The notes below the pieces were generated by a model that saw only the letters and a list, made by a program, of their open reading frames with translations, was not told the DNA's origin and did no database searches. 64,000 nucleotides of DNA from assembly GCF_014697025.1 (NCBI RefSeq), contig NZ_JACJRC010000001.1, forward strand, positions 372,001-436,000. Direction: 5' to 3'. Position numbers and translations under genes: made by a program. Positions 25,313-35,756 of this stretch are shown here, one piece after another. This DNA is from Alkalinema sp. FACHB-956 (GTDB taxonomy: Bacteria; Cyanobacteriota; Cyanobacteriia; Leptolyngbyales; Leptolyngbyaceae). Position 1 is the first letter of the stretch; each line of letters begins with the position of its first letter.

Positions 25313-26193
25313 ATGCTGGGCTTGGTGTAAGGGGCTTCTGAGCTGGCTCGGCTCCGATGGCTTGACTGTTCACCCGCTGGGTTTGCCTTTCATCAGCGAT
25401 CGATTTTCCTGGAAAATTCAGGGGAGTGGTTCGAGAAATCTTTTCCAGAGACTGTTGAACCAATCAGCAGTCTTTAAATTTTTATAAAGCTTTTTATAAA
25501 GCTACTTGATTAGATGGCGAGGCTAGAAACAGCAATTCTAGTAGCAGAAATGTGAGATGGCATGACACGGTTTCTCATGCTGCCAGCGCTGGAGAATTAG
25601 GTTCTGGAGAATTAGGTGCCCAAGAATTAGGCGCTGAAGAATTGAATCTGTCTCGGAGCTCGAACCCTGGTAATGCATCGATCTGCAATAGATTTTTCAA
25701 TCGGTTCTAAATTGATGAACACCAAGGATAGAGTGCCATTGAGCAGTAATTAACGGCATTACAGTGGAGAGTAGTTGACTCAATGTTTAACTTTTGTAAA
25801 AATTATTGGAGTGAATACTCTCATTTTTGTTAAAAAAAATTAATGATAGTCACAGAGTTTATATCAAATTGTGTCAGTTGCTGCCTGAAACGCAGTTCTG
25901 GTCTGGTTTTCTGGTAAAAACCATTTGTTATAGATGAAAATTGTAAATTGCAAACTTCCTACTCGGTTTCAAACATTTGTTTGCACTGGCTTGTTAGAAG
26001 TTTTGTAATTTCGCCGGGTGCTGGCAGAATCTCTGTCGCATGCTTTAGATTTCTGTCCTTGGGCTTTCTGTAGCTTGCCGTAGAGTTGTAGTGTCCCGTG
26101 TCTAACTGTGCCTTTTCCCTCATAAATTTTCGATCGCTGCTAGGTCTGTCGCTCTAGCAGAGGAGAACACGCATCGAAGGAGTCTTGACCCGC
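25313..26193. other. Long spacer upstream of chlH
   Basis: These 881 bases contain the 4 x 15 bp array and a TTTTTATAAAGC duplication near 25475-25500. The stretch 25780-25960 is AT-rich and probably holds the chlH promoter, and a small hairpin (GGTTTT/AAAACC) lies near 25905-25922. No ORF or known riboswitch fold was recognised. A long leader or an unannotated small RNA cannot be excluded. Confidence 0.5.
25588..25647. repeat. Intergenic tandem repeat, 4 x 15 bp
   Basis: Units at 25588, 25603, 25618 and 25633 derive from GCTGGAGAATTAGGT with increasing divergence. Confidence 0.85.
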
Positions 26194-29100
26194 ATGTTCA
26201 CTTACACCAAACCTTCTGTCCGCCACATTCAACCCGATGACCTCAATGGTCGCTCCTTGGTCAAGGTGGTGTACGTCGTGTTGGAACCCCAGTACCAGAG
26301 CGCATTGTCCGCAGCTGTGCGATCGATTAACGCCAGTAACCCAGATATAGCCGTTGAAATTAGTGGTTACTTGATTGAAGAGCTGCGGGATGCGAGTAAT
26401 TACGAAGATTTCAAACGGGATGTGGCAGAGGCCAACGTCTTTATTGCTTCTCTGATCTTCCTGGAAGATTTGGCAGATAAGATCGTCGAGGCGGTGGAGC
26501 CTGTTAAAGCCAATCTAGATGTTTCTGTGGTCTTCCCTTCAATGCCACAGGTGATGCGTCTCAATAAAATGGGCAGCTTCTCCCTGGCGCAGATCGGCCA
26601 GTCTAAGAGCGTCATTTCCAGCTTCATGAAGAAGCGTAAAGAGAAGTCTGGCGCTGGCTTCCAAGACGCCATGCTCAAGCTGCTGCGGACCTTGCCGACG
26701 GTGCTGAAATATCTGCCCGTGGAAAAAGCCCAGGATGCCCGCAACTTTATGCTGAGCTTCCAGTACTGGCTAGGGGGCAACCAAGATAACCTGGAAAACT
26801 TCCTGCTCATGCTGGCCGATCGCTACGTCTTCAAGGGTGAAAGGGCGATCGCTGGGGCCACGAAAGATTCTCCCAACCTTGAGTACAGTGAGCCGGTCAC
26901 CTATCCCGACATGGGGATTTGGCATCCCTTGGCTCCCACGATGTACGAAGATGCCAAGGAATACTTCAACTGGTATGCCTCCCGTGGCGATTTGCCCGAG
27001 GCTCAGCGGCGGGGCGATTGCCCAACGGTTGGGTTGGTGCTGCAACGGACGCACATTGTGACCGGGGACGATGCCCACTACGTGTCTGTGTTGTCGGAAT
27101 TTGAAGCCCTAGGTGCCCGTGTCATTCCGGTGTTTGCGGGGGGCTTGGACTTCTCCAAACCTGTGGATGCCTATTTCTACGATCCGATCGAGCAAAATCA
27201 AGCGATCGTTGATGTCGTGGTTTCCCTGACTGGCTTTGCCCTGGTGGGTGGCCCTGCCAAACAGGATCATCCCAAGGCGGTGGAATCGCTCAAACGCTTG
27301 AACCGTCCCTACATGGTGGCCTTGCCGCTGGTCTTCCAAACCACCGAGGAATGGCAGGAAAGCGAACTGGGTCTGCACCCCATTCAAGTGGCCCTGCAAA
27401 TTGCCCTGCCGGAACTGGACGGGGCGATCGAACCCATCATCATGTCCGGTCGCGATGGTGCCACGGGTAAGGCGATTACCCTGCAAGATCGGGTCGAAGC
27501 GATCGCGCAACGGGCTTTGAAGTGGGCTAACCTGCGCCGCAAACCCAAGGCTGAGAAGAAGGTGGCCATTACGGTCTTTAGCTTCCCGCCGGACAAGGGC
27601 AACGTGGGTACCGCTGCTTACCTGGATGTGTTTGGCTCCATCTACAAGGTGCTGGAAGGCTTGAAAGCCGACGGCTACACGATCGACGGCGTACCCGAAG
27701 ATTCCAAATCCCTGATGCTGGAAGTGCTGCACGATGCCCAAGCCCAGTACAACAGCCCTGAGCTGAACATCGCCTACCGCATGTCGGTTGAGGAGTACGA
27801 GCGCCTGACGCCCTACCAAGAGCGCCTGCACGAATCCTGGGGGCCACCTCCCGGTCATCTGAATACCGATGGCCAAAATCTGCTGGTATTCGGTAAGCAG
27901 TTTGGTAATGTCTTCATCGGTGTGCAGCCCACCTTTGGCTACGAAGGCGACCCGATGCGGCTGCTGTTCTCCCGATCGGCCAGTCCCCACCACGGATTTG
28001 CCGCCTACTACACCTACCTGGAAAAGGTTTGGCAAGCGGATGCTGTCCTGCACTTCGGTACCCACGGATCCTTGGAGTTCATGCCTGGGAAACAAATGGG
28101 GATGTCCGATACCTGCTATCCCGACAGCTTGATTGGGTCCATTCCCAACCTGTATTACTACGCGGCTAACAATCCGTCGGAAGCCACGATCGCCAAGCGC
28201 CGTAGCTACGCGGAAACGATTTCCTATCTGACCCCTCCGGCGGAAAATGCGGGGCTTTACAAGGGCTTGAAGGAGCTGAGCGAGTTGATCGGCTCCTACC
28301 AAACCATGAAGGACAGTGGGCGCGGCGTGCAGATCGTAGACACGATTATGGACAAGGCCCGCATCTGCAACCTGGATAAGGATGTGGTGTTGCCGGAGGG
28401 TTCAGCGGCGGAACTGACCCAAGACGATCGCGATGGCATTGTCGGCAAGATCTACATCAAGATTATGGAGATCGAGTCGCGGTTGCTGCCCTGTGGTCTG
28501 CATGTGATTGGCAAGCCCCCCACGGCGGAGGAAGCGATCGCCACGTTGGTGAACATTGCCAGCCTCGATCGGGAGGAGGAGGAAATCCTCAGTCTGCCGC
28601 GCGTCATTGCCAATAGCGTTTACCGCAACATCGACGAGATCTTCAAAAACAGTGACCTGGGTGTGTTGGCGGATGTGCAACTGCTCAACGACGTTCAGCA
28701 GGCCACCCGTGCAGCGGTCACGGCCATGGTGCGATCGCAGCAAGATGAAGAAGGTCGGGTTTCTAAAACCTCGATGTTCTCCAACCTGTTTGCAGGATTT
28801 GGAGCCCAGAAGAAGGAACCCTGGGTGCAAGCTCTCCACGATTTGGGCTACACCAATGTGGATCCCGATGCCTTGAAGCCATTGTTTGAGTTCTTGCAGT
28901 TCTGCCTGAAGCAAGTGGTGGCGGATAACGAACTGGGCGGCTTGCTAACGGGTCTGAATGGGGAATACATCAATCCTGGCCCCGGTGGTGACCCGATTCG
29001 TAACCCAGATGTGTTGCCCACGGGTAAAAATATCCATGCCCTGGACCCGCAGTCGATTCCCACGGCGGCGGCGGTGAAGTCGGCCAAGATTGTGGTCGAT

Positions 29101-30210
29101 CGTTTGATCGATCGGCAGAAAACCGAGAACAACGGAGCCTATCCCGAAACGATCGCCTGCGTCCTCTGGGGAACGGATAACATCAAAACCTATGGGGAAT
29201 CCTTGGCACAAATCCTTTGGATGGTGGGTGCGAAGCCGATTCCCGATTCCTTTGGTCGTGTCAACAAGTTAGAGTTGATTCCGCTCCATGAACTGGGTCG
29301 TCCTCGGATTGACGTTGTGGTCAACTGTTCTGGGGTCTTCCGCGACCTGTTCATTAACCAAATGGCGCTGTTGGACAAAGCGGTCAAAATGGCTGCGGAA
29401 GCGGATGAGCCCCTAGAGATGAACTTCGTTCGCAAACATGCCTTGCAACAGGCGGAAGAACTGGGCGTGAATATTCGTGAGGCCGCAACCCGTGTCTTCT
29501 CCAATGCCTCCGGTTCCTACTCCTCCAACATCAACTTGGCGGTGGAAAATGGCACCTGGGAAAATGAAGAGGAACTGCAAAACATGTACCTCTCCCGCAA
29601 GGGCTTTGCCTTCTCGGCGGATAATCCTGGAGTGATGGAGCAGAATGAGCAAGTCTTCCGGGCAGCCCTGAAAACGGCGGATGTGACCTTCCAGAACCTG
29701 GATTCCTCGGAAATTTCCTTGACGGATGTGTCCCACTACTACGACTCCGATCCGACCAAGATCGTGGCGCGCCTGCGGGATGATGGGAAGGCTCCGGCGT
29801 CCTTTATGGCGGATACCACCACGGCCAATGCCCAGATTCGGACGCTTTCGGAAACGGTGCGCTTAGATTCACGGACGAAGTTGCTGAATCCCAAGTGGTA
29901 CGAGGGGATGCTCTCCCACGGGTACGAAGGGGTGCGGGAGTTGTCGAAGCGTTTGGTCAACACGATGGGTTGGTCTGCGACGGCGGATGCGGTGGATAAC
30001 TGGATCTATGAAGATACCAACTCTACCTTCATCAAGGATGAGGAGATGTGCAAACGGTTGATGGATCTCAACCCCAACTCCTTCCGCAAGATGGTGACGA
30101 CTCTGCTGGAAGCCAATGGTCGCGGCTACTGGGATACTTCGGAGGAAAACCTCGATCGCCTACGCGAACTCTACCAAGAAGTAGAAGACCGCATTGAAGG
30201 CGTTGAGTAA
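26194..30210 (+). CDS. chlH: Magnesium chelatase subunit H
   Basis: About 1338 residues, the usual ChlH length. The start [29 protein letters not shown] matches family N-termini; ATG 26194 has AAGGAG 11 bases upstream, while TTG 26185 is too close to that site. Characteristic blocks include [42 protein letters not shown] and [14 protein letters not shown]. ChlH binds protoporphyrin IX and inserts Mg2+ together with ChlI and ChlD, the first committed step of chlorophyll synthesis. ChlI/D are not in this window, but hemE at 34304 is in the same pathway upstream. Confidence 0.98.
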   Translation: MFTYTKPSVRHIQPDDLNGRSLVKVVYVVLEPQYQSALSAAVRSINASNPDIAVEISGYLIEELRDASNYEDFKRDVAEANVFIASLIFLEDLADKIVEAVEPVKANLDVSVVFPSMPQVMRLNKMGSFSLAQIGQSKSVISSFMKKRKEKSGAGFQDAMLKLLRTLPTVLKYLPVEKAQDARNFMLSFQYWLGGNQDNLENFLLMLADRYVFKGERAIAGATKDSPNLEYSEPVTYPDMGIWHPLAPTMYEDAKEYFNWYASRGDLPEAQRRGDCPTVGLVLQRTHIVTGDDAHYVSVLSEFEALGARVIPVFAGGLDFSKPVDAYFYDPIEQNQAIVDVVVSLTGFALVGGPAKQDHPKAVESLKRLNRPYMVALPLVFQTTEEWQESELGLHPIQVALQIALPELDGAIEPIIMSGRDGATGKAITLQDRVEAIAQRALKWANLRRKPKAEKKVAITVFSFPPDKGNVGTAAYLDVFGSIYKVLEGLKADGYTIDGVPEDSKSLMLEVLHDAQAQYNSPELNIAYRMSVEEYERLTPYQERLHESWGPPPGHLNTDGQNLLVFGKQFGNVFIGVQPTFGYEGDPMRLLFSRSASPHHGFAAYYTYLEKVWQADAVLHFGTHGSLEFMPGKQMGMSDTCYPDSLIGSIPNLYYYAANNPSEATIAKRRSYAETISYLTPPAENAGLYKGLKELSELIGSYQTMKDSGRGVQIVDTIMDKARICNLDKDVVLPEGSAAELTQDDRDGIVGKIYIKIMEIESRLLPCGLHVIGKPPTAEEAIATLVNIASLDREEEEILSLPRVIANSVYRNIDEIFKNSDLGVLADVQLLNDVQQATRAAVTAMVRSQQDEEGRVSKTSMFSNLFAGFGAQKKEPWVQALHDLGYTNVDPDALKPLFEFLQFCLKQVVADNELGGLLTGLNGEYINPGPGGDPIRNPDVLPTGKNIHALDPQSIPTAAAVKSAKIVVDRLIDRQKTENNGAYPETIACVLWGTDNIKTYGESLAQILWMVGAKPIPDSFGRVNKLELIPLHELGRPRIDVVVNCSGVFRDLFINQMALLDKAVKMAAEADEPLEMNFVRKHALQQAEELGVNIREAATRVFSNASGSYSSNINLAVENGTWENEEELQNMYLSRKGFAFSADNPGVMEQNEQVFRAALKTADVTFQNLDSSEISLTDVSHYYDSDPTKIVARLRDDGKAPASFMADTTTANAQIRTLSETVRLDSRTKLLNPKWYEGMLSHGYEGVRELSKRLVNTMGWSATADAVDNWIYEDTNSTFIKDEEMCKRLMDLNPNSFRKMVTTLLEANGRGYWDTSEENLDRLRELYQEVEDRIEGVE

Positions 30211-30288
30211 GTTCACCTGAGTCTAACTATGGGGCCTTCAATCTGAAAGGACTGGAGGCCCCCGCTAAACTTTCAATGAGTTCCAGAG

Positions 30289-30331
30289 AGCAGGGGGGGT
30301 ATCACTGTCTAGTGATACCCCCCCTGCTTTT
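30289..30331 (+). terminator. Strong hairpin after chlH
   Basis: A perfect 18-bp stem (30289-30306 with 30311-30328), loop GTCT, with a run of seven G in the left arm, is followed by TTTGAT. Stability is very high although the T run is short. It lies 78 bases after the chlH stop. Confidence 0.75.
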
Positions 30332-30599
30332 GATAGGTATTGCAAGTTGCCCTCACAAATCCCCTGTACTGGGACGGAGAATTCACGTTCGGGGGGTGTC
30401 GGGGGAGTAGAGTCCCCTGACATGTCAGGGGGCAAGGTAGTTTCTCTGACGCTCTGCCAGAGCAAACTGCCTTGAGGGGAGAAGTTCCCCGATCTTCGCT
30501 GCGCAGCAGCCCCGACGATCGTGTCACATTACGAATCCATGCTGCGCAGCAGCCCCAACGAGCGCGCCACACCACAAAGTCATCGAACTTACGTCAGGA
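30332..30599. other. GC-rich repeat-bearing spacer between chlH and aroB
   Basis: Contains a perfect 18-bp palindrome CCCCTGACATGTCAGGGG (30414-30431) and a direct repeat of GCTGCGCAGCAGCCCC at 30498-30513 and 30541-30556. The genes converge here, so these are more likely structural or repeat elements than promoters. No coding region is supported. Confidence 0.6.
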
Positions 30600-31700
30600 T
30601 TACATCTCTTGCAACACCTGTTTAATAATCTCCGGTGTCACTTGATCGGTAACATTCACATGCCCGATCGTGTCCGGTAGGACGAATCGCACTTGCCCCG
30701 CCTGCACCTTTTTATCGTTCTGGGTCGAGGCAATAATGGCATCAAAGTCCATGGTGGTGGGAAGCTTGGTCGGTAGGGCACATTTGGCAATCAACGCATT
30801 TTGCCGATCGCACTCCTCCCGCGTCCACAGCCCCATGGCAACAGCAATTTCCCCAGCGGCCACCATGCCAATGCCCACCGCTTCCCCATGGTTCACCAGC
30901 CGGTAGCCCGTCAAGCTTTCCACCGCGTGGCCTATCGTATGCCCGTAGTTGAGAATTTCCCGCAGCCCCGATTCCTTTTCATCCTTCGCGACAACATGGG
31001 CCTTGGCTCCACAGGATCGCTCCAGAATGTCTTGGAGTAACGCTTCACCAACGTAGCGAGCCTGATCCAGTCGCTTGGCTTCCTCTAGCTTTTGGAATAA
31101 TTCCGCATCCCAAATCACGCCATACTTAATCACTTCCGCCATCCCCGCGCGGAACTCTCGTACCGGCAAGGTTTTCAGCACCTGCGGATCGATCACCACT
31201 AGTCGCGGTTGATGGAACGCCCCAATCAGGTTTTTGCCCTTGGGATGGTTGACTCCCGTTTTACCCCCGATCGCTGCATCCACCATTGCCAGCAAGCTCG
31301 TCGGCACCTGCACCACATTGATGCCCCGTAACCAAGTTGCCGCTGCAAAGCCCGTCATATCGCCAATCACGCCGCCGCCCAGTGCCACCATTACCGACGA
31401 TCGCTCTAGCCGATTTTCTAAGGCCGCATCGTAAATTTTTTGCAGTGTCGAAGGCGTTTTGTAGCGTTCTCCCGGTGGCAAAATGACCTGTCCCACCGAA
31501 AAGCCGGCTGACTGGAGTGAATCGACTACCCGTTGCCCATAGTGTTTAAAAATCGTGGGATTGGAGACCACCAGCGCTTTCCGGCCCATTTTCTTCAGCT
31601 TTTCATCCGTCATCCAAGCGCCTAGGCGATCGATCAAGCCCGCTTCGATCGCGATTTCATAGGGATTTTGCGGCAACGCAACAGGAATCACAGATGGCAT
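30600..31700 (-). CDS. aroB: 3-Dehydroquinate synthase
   Basis: A 366-residue enzyme of the normal AroB length. NAD-binding and metal motifs are present: [51 protein letters not shown], and the zinc-binding His region [11 protein letters not shown] with HGEAVGIGM. It converts DAHP to 3-dehydroquinate, the second step of the shikimate pathway to aromatic amino acids, and thereby also plastoquinone and tocopherol precursors. It is transcribed alone on the minus strand, converging with chlH. Confidence 0.97.
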   Translation of the reverse strand: MPSVIPVALPQNPYEIAIEAGLIDRLGAWMTDEKLKKMGRKALVVSNPTIFKHYGQRVVDSLQSAGFSVGQVILPPGERYKTPSTLQKIYDAALENRLERSSVMVALGGGVIGDMTGFAAATWLRGINVVQVPTSLLAMVDAAIGGKTGVNHPKGKNLIGAFHQPRLVVIDPQVLKTLPVREFRAGMAEVIKYGVIWDAELFQKLEEAKRLDQARYVGEALLQDILERSCGAKAHVVAKDEKESGLREILNYGHTIGHAVESLTGYRLVNHGEAVGIGMVAAGEIAVAMGLWTREECDRQNALIAKCALPTKLPTTMDFDAIIASTQNDKKVQAGQVRFVLPDTIGHVNVTDQVTPEIIKQVLQEM

Positions 31701-31838
31701 AGTCGTAAAAAAATGAGGTAGGACGAAAAATTACTCAGTCTATCTATTCTGCCATGCTCCATCTCTTTCATCGGAGAGGTTTCTCGTTCTGCCCCCGTCC
31801 CTTGTAGCGCTCCACCGATCGCCTCAATCCAATGTCTC

Positions 31839-31874
31839 AATCACTCTCCAAATCACTCTCCAAATCACTGTCTA
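31839..31874. repeat. Tandem repeat, 3 x 12 bp, upstream of petL
   Basis: AATCACTCTCCA twice exactly, then AATCACTGTCTA, immediately before the putative petL -10 box (TATATT, 31883-31888). Confidence 0.85.
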
Positions 31875-31919
31875 AATCGGTGTATATTGCTAAAAGCGAG
31901 AATACTGAGGAAAACCAAT

Positions 31920-32015
31920 ATGGGTAGCGTAGTGCTGTACTTTGTCCTCCTGGGGGCTGCATTTGTAACTGCGATCAGTCTGTTCAAAGTCTTCCGTGGC
32001 ATCAAACTGATCTAA
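31920..32015 (+). CDS. petL: Cytochrome b6f subunit PetL (putative)
   Basis: A 31-residue single-span membrane peptide, MGSVVLYFVLLGAAF.. ending FRGIKLI. Length, a Tyr at position 7, one hydrophobic helix and the basic C-terminal R-x-x-K-(L/I)-(I/L) ending match cyanobacterial PetL. GAGGA lies 8-9 bases before the ATG, a TATATT box is at 31883-31888, and a strong terminator follows at 32056-32089, so it is a compact single-gene transcript. PetL stabilises the cytochrome b6f dimer in the thylakoid membrane. The sequence is short, so a different small photosystem subunit is possible but less likely. Confidence 0.78.
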   Translation: MGSVVLYFVLLGAAFVTAISLFKVFRGIKLI

Positions 32016-32055
32016 GCAGTTCTGCAGCAATGCAATCCTGTGACAATTCAGTGGA

Positions 32056-32089
32056 AAAGGCATCTCCTAGTTGTAGAAGATGCCTTTTT
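32056..32089 (+). terminator. Intrinsic terminator of petL
   Basis: AAAGGCATCT (32056-32065) pairs with AGATGCCTTT (32078-32087), 12-base loop, followed by further T. Forty bases after the petL stop. Confidence 0.85.
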
Positions 32090-32233
32090 GTGTTGGCTAT
32101 GAATTGTTTGGGTTGGCTATGAATTGGGCCTATGAAAATCTTGAAACCCAAGTTGCAATCACAATTGAAATTGAACCGTTGAAGTTGCAATCAGAGACAG
32201 GTTGAGACTCACAGAGATCCTGGGAGATTCCGA

Positions 32234-33187
32234 CTAGCGCAGAATTCCAGTAATTCGTAACACATCCCCGAGGGTAGAACAGTAGGACACCAACCCAAAG
32301 GTTTGGGGATTGACAACCTGTTGATGGGTAAAATGACGATAGCGCAAAGAGAAACGATCCCAATCAGCCATTTGAATCCGAAAGAGAAATGTGATGAGAT
32401 CCGCTAGCCAGGTATAGAGTGGAATGCGGAAGTAAATGGGAATCTTTAAATAAGCACACACTTCGGAAATGACTCGATCGACGGAATAACGATCGTTCCC
32501 CAGTACAAAATCGCGCCGTTCTCCCAATGCTGGGGGATGATCGACGAAATAGTTCACGACTTGGGCAATATCCCGCCCGTGGATAAAGTGGAAACTGCCA
32601 TCGGCTCGGAAAAAGCGAATCAGCTTAATCCACTTGACAACATCCTTCAACCCAGAAGATAGATGGGACTTCGGAAAACGATCGTCTCCACCAAACACTA
32701 GCGTCGGATAGACCGTCGTAATTTTGTCCTTCCAAGGAGAATGTTGTAATTCTTGGTGACAGAGATACTTCGATCGAATGTAATCCGTCCCGAACTGCCC
32801 CGCTTCTGGCAAGGGCTGATTTTGTCGATCGAGAATGCTAGCGGTCGAAAAGTAAATAATTTGCTGACACAGGTCGGGATTCAGTAGATTAATTAATTCC
32901 TGGGTCTTGGTGACATTCACGTCATAGACCTCTTCAAATCCACCCCACGAAGTTGCAGCTAGGATAGCGCAATCGATCGTTTGCAGGAGTGCCGCGAAGC
33001 GATCGATTTCCTTGATATCCCCGACCAGCAACTTGATTCCAGGACGAGCATTGTAGTCAAACTTGAGCTTCTCAGGATTTCTGACCAGCAAAAATAGCTC
33101 ATGCTGCGTCTGATGAATTAACTGATCCACCATATAGTGACCAATACAGCCACTGGCACCAGTCACAAAAATACGCTTATGGGTCAT
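32234..33187 (-). CDS. NAD(P)-dependent epimerase/dehydratase (extended SDR)
   Basis: A 317-residue extended short-chain dehydrogenase. The nucleotide-binding motif is TGASGCIGHYM near the N-terminus, and the catalytic YIRSK (YxxxK) follows STASI at ~115-140. The family acts on nucleotide sugars, flavonoid-like compounds or lipids; substrate cannot be predicted from motifs. The C-terminal ~60 residues contain a moderately hydrophobic helix (LADLITFLFRIQ), suggesting membrane association. It lies 55 bases downstream of hemE on the same strand and could be co-transcribed with it. Confidence 0.85.
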   Translation of the reverse strand: MTHKRIFVTGASGCIGHYMVDQLIHQTQHELFLLVRNPEKLKFDYNARPGIKLLVGDIKEIDRFAALLQTIDCAILAATSWGGFEEVYDVNVTKTQELINLLNPDLCQQIIYFSTASILDRQNQPLPEAGQFGTDYIRSKYLCHQELQHSPWKDKITTVYPTLVFGGDDRFPKSHLSSGLKDVVKWIKLIRFFRADGSFHFIHGRDIAQVVNYFVDHPPALGERRDFVLGNDRYSVDRVISEVCAYLKIPIYFRIPLYTWLADLITFLFRIQMADWDRFSLRYRHFTHQQVVNPQTFGLVSYCSTLGDVLRITGILR

Positions 33188-33242
33188 GGATGTGGGTGGG
33201 TACGGAATGGATAGTACAGGGTCACGCCGTACCCTATACCCC

Positions 33243-34304
33243 TTAGGCAGTTGCCATCAACTGATCCAGTTGTTTGGCAGTTTCAAAGAAAAAGGCGGCA
33301 TTTTCTTCTGGAGTACCGGGTAGAATACCATGCCCTAGGTTCAGAATGTGCTTCCGGTTTCCGGCTTTGCGCACGGTATCTAAGATGCGATCGCGAATAA
33401 TTTCCTTAGACCCAAACAGCACACCGGGATCAACGTTACCTTGTACCCCGATCTCATGGCCTAGGCGATGACGGGCATCGGCCATATCCACCGTCCAGTC
33501 CACGCTGACAAAGTCGCAGCCAGATTGGCCCATACGCTCCAACACACCCGCGCTACCACTGATGTAGAGCACAAGTGGGGTGTCGGGGTGGGTTTGCTTG
33601 ACTTGCTGGAAGACCCGTTGTTGATAGGGCAGGGCAAAGGTGTCATAGTCGATCGGGCTGAGGTGTCCGGCCCAGGAATCAAACATTTGCACCAGTTGCG
33701 CGCCACTGTCGATTTGGTAGCGAACGTATTCTGCGATCGAATCCGCCAACAGGGACAGCAGTGCGTGCAGGGTTTCCGGCTCGCAGAAGGCCATGCGCTT
33801 GATCACGGCATAGTCTTTGGAACTCTTGCCTTCCACGGCGTAAGCTGCTAAGGTCCAAGGCGCACCGACAAAGCCCAGAACGGCTGCTTGGTTGCCCACT
33901 TCTTGGCGCAGGGATTGCAGCACCGTTTTGACAAAGGGCAGCGATTCTTCCGGGTTGAGCAGGCGCAGTTGCTTCACCTGTTCCATGGTGCGGATAGGCG
34001 GATCGATAATCGGCCCCCGGCTTTCGATGATGTCAAAGTTGATCCCCATGCCCGGTAATGGCGTCAGAATATCGGAGAACATGATGACGCCATCGGGACG
34101 GAAGGCCCGCCAAGGTTGTAGCGAAATTTCGATCGACAGATCGGGATTTTCAGAGCGCTCCCGGAAGGACGGATATTTATCGCGCAGGTCACGATAAACC
34201 TTCATGTACCGACCTGCCTGACGCATCATCCAAACGGGCGGACGAGCCAGCACTTCTCCCTTCGCAGCGCGTAACAGGTATGGAATATCGTTTGCCCCGG
34301 TCAT
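33243..34304 (-). CDS. hemE: Uroporphyrinogen decarboxylase
   Basis: A 353-residue enzyme of standard length. The signature [13 protein letters not shown] is near residue 20 and [16 protein letters not shown] near 145; the conserved catalytic Asp lies in [15 protein letters not shown]. It removes four acetate carboxyls from uroporphyrinogen III to give coproporphyrinogen III, at the shared trunk of haem, bilin and chlorophyll synthesis. Start ATG 34304. An SDR gene follows closely downstream. Confidence 0.98.
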   Translation of the reverse strand: MTGANDIPYLLRAAKGEVLARPPVWMMRQAGRYMKVYRDLRDKYPSFRERSENPDLSIEISLQPWRAFRPDGVIMFSDILTPLPGMGINFDIIESRGPIIDPPIRTMEQVKQLRLLNPEESLPFVKTVLQSLRQEVGNQAAVLGFVGAPWTLAAYAVEGKSSKDYAVIKRMAFCEPETLHALLSLLADSIAEYVRYQIDSGAQLVQMFDSWAGHLSPIDYDTFALPYQQRVFQQVKQTHPDTPLVLYISGSAGVLERMGQSGCDFVSVDWTVDMADARHRLGHEIGVQGNVDPGVLFGSKEIIRDRILDTVRKAGNRKHILNLGHGILPGTPEENAAFFFETAKQLDQLMATA

Positions 34305-34723
34305 TTCCGCCTCTTGCTATCTTGCGTTTTCACAATAAATACAAAAGCTAGACTATCACCGGGATGTAACGCTTTTGTTCGGAACCGTTGATTTGTAAAG
34401 GTTTTGTAATCTAGGTCACTGATTTTTCCGGGTAAATCTTGCAAAGCGTTAACGTTTTAGCGCTACTACTGTTACAGAAGTTTACTATCCGGTTGAAAAA
34501 TATTTTTTACGATCGTTTTGATTCTTACCTGCGATTTCTTACCTGCGATTTCTGGCCTGCAATTTCTTGGCTGCAAGGGAGATTCTGAGTGAGTGGCCAT
34601 TCCCCCGCCGTTGGTTTTCCTAGAAAGTTGCCCAGTCCGCGCCAAAGTTGAGGACAATAGAACAGCATTTTTGCGCATCAATGCGCATCAACTTGCCCAC
34701 TCGATCGCCCCCTCACTGAACCT
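34305..34723. other. Divergent spacer hemE / rsmH
   Basis: These 419 bases must contain promoters for both genes. It holds the 14-bp array and a repeated ATGCGCATCAA word near 34670-34690. I cannot place -35/-10 boxes with confidence. No additional gene is supported. Confidence 0.5.
34521..34575. repeat. Tandem repeat, 4 x 14 bp
   Basis: Four units of ATTTCTTACCTGCG with small changes (34521-34575), in the spacer between hemE and rsmH. Confidence 0.85.
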
Positions 34724-35704
34724 GTGACTCAACCCTCCCAAGATATTTCCCAGTCTGCGTCGCCGATAGAAATGCCTAGCGCGATCGATCGCAGCCAGAT
34801 CGATCACACCGAGATCGGTCGCGAAGCCGATCGCGCAGATCGCCCAGAATTTGTCCATGTCTCCGTTCTCTACCAGGAAGTGATCGACGGACTGCAAGTG
34901 CGATCGGGGGGACGCTATTTGGATGCGACGGTGGGGGGCGGTGGTCACAGTCGGTTGATTCTGGAAGCCGCTCCTCAGGTGGAACTGGTGGCGTTGGATC
35001 AGGATGCCATGGCGATCGCAGCAGCCCAGGAAACATTAGGTGATTTTAAAAACCAAGTCACATTTCATCAGACCAATTTTGCTGCATTTAATCCGGGTGA
35101 ACTAAAATTCGACGGCATTCTAGCGGATCTCGGCGTCAGTTCTGCCCAGTTCGACATCGCCGATCGGGGGTTTAGTTTCCGCCACACGGCTCCCTTAGAT
35201 ATGCGGATGGATCAGCAGCAAGAATTAACCGCAGCAGAAATCATTAACTTCTGGGATGAAAAAGAACTGGCCGATATTTTCTACACCTACGGCGAAGAAC
35301 GGCTGTCCCGACGCATTGCGCGGCAAATTGTCGAACGTCGCCCCTTTGAGACCACCACTGGCTTGGCGGAGGCCATTGCCCAATGCGTTCCTGGGAAATA
35401 TCGCCATGGTCGGATTCACCCAGCGACTCGGGTGTTTCAAGCCTTACGCATCGCAGTAAACCGAGAATTAGAGGTGTTGGAAACCTTCATCGCTCAAGCG
35501 CCGCTCTGGCTTAAACCCGGTGGGAGACTGGCTATTATTAGTTTTCACAGCTTAGAGGATCGCATTGTTAAGCACCGAATGCGGGAATCGGAGTTACTGA
35601 AGGTCATGACGAAGAAGCCAATTTTGCCCAGCGAGGAAGAAATTCAGGCGAACAGTCGATCGCGATCGGCGAAGCTTCGTCTGGCTGAACGAATTTCCTG
35701 CTGA
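34724..35704 (+). CDS. rsmH: 16S rRNA (cytosine-1402-N4)-methyltransferase
   Basis: A 326-residue RsmH (MraW). The core starts at [15 protein letters not shown]; the SAM site is [12 protein letters not shown], followed by [10 protein letters not shown]-like sequence, [29 protein letters not shown] and [15 protein letters not shown]. It methylates C1402 of 16S rRNA at the P site, using S-adenosylmethionine. The first ~40 residues are a poorly conserved extension; GTG 34724 opens the frame, but ATG 34772 is an alternative and neither has a clear ribosome site. It is not beside other division genes here. The stop codon falls in a 16-bp tandem repeat. Confidence 0.94.
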   Translation: MTQPSQDISQSASPIEMPSAIDRSQIDHTEIGREADRADRPEFVHVSVLYQEVIDGLQVRSGGRYLDATVGGGGHSRLILEAAPQVELVALDQDAMAIAAAQETLGDFKNQVTFHQTNFAAFNPGELKFDGILADLGVSSAQFDIADRGFSFRHTAPLDMRMDQQQELTAAEIINFWDEKELADIFYTYGEERLSRRIARQIVERRPFETTTGLAEAIAQCVPGKYRHGRIHPATRVFQALRIAVNRELEVLETFIAQAPLWLKPGGRLAIISFHSLEDRIVKHRMRESELLKVMTKKPILPSEEEIQANSRSRSAKLRLAERISC

Positions 35705-35731
35705 ATGAATTTCCTGCTGAACAAATTTCCT
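35684..35731. repeat. Tandem repeat, 3 x 16 bp, containing the rsmH stop codon
   Basis: GCTGAACGAATTTCCT, GCTGAATGAATTTCCT and GCTGAACAAATTTCCT. The first unit is coding and the stop TGA (35702-35704) is at the start of the second. Confidence 0.92.
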
Positions 35732-35756
35732 AGCGCCAACGGGGCTAGGTTCGCTG

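Noticed and set aside
25588-25647. Possible small CRISPR array
   Set aside because: Units are contiguous 15-mers without spacers, and no cas genes are present.
25640-25670. GGTTCGAGCTC on the minus strand, like a tRNA T-loop
   Set aside because: The flanking bases cannot form a T-stem or acceptor stem, and the region is a degenerate 15-bp array.
27109-28302. 397-codon open frame antisense to chlH
   Set aside because: It lies entirely within chlH on the other strand, has no recognisable domain or ribosome site, and is expected from GC-biased codon use of the sense gene.
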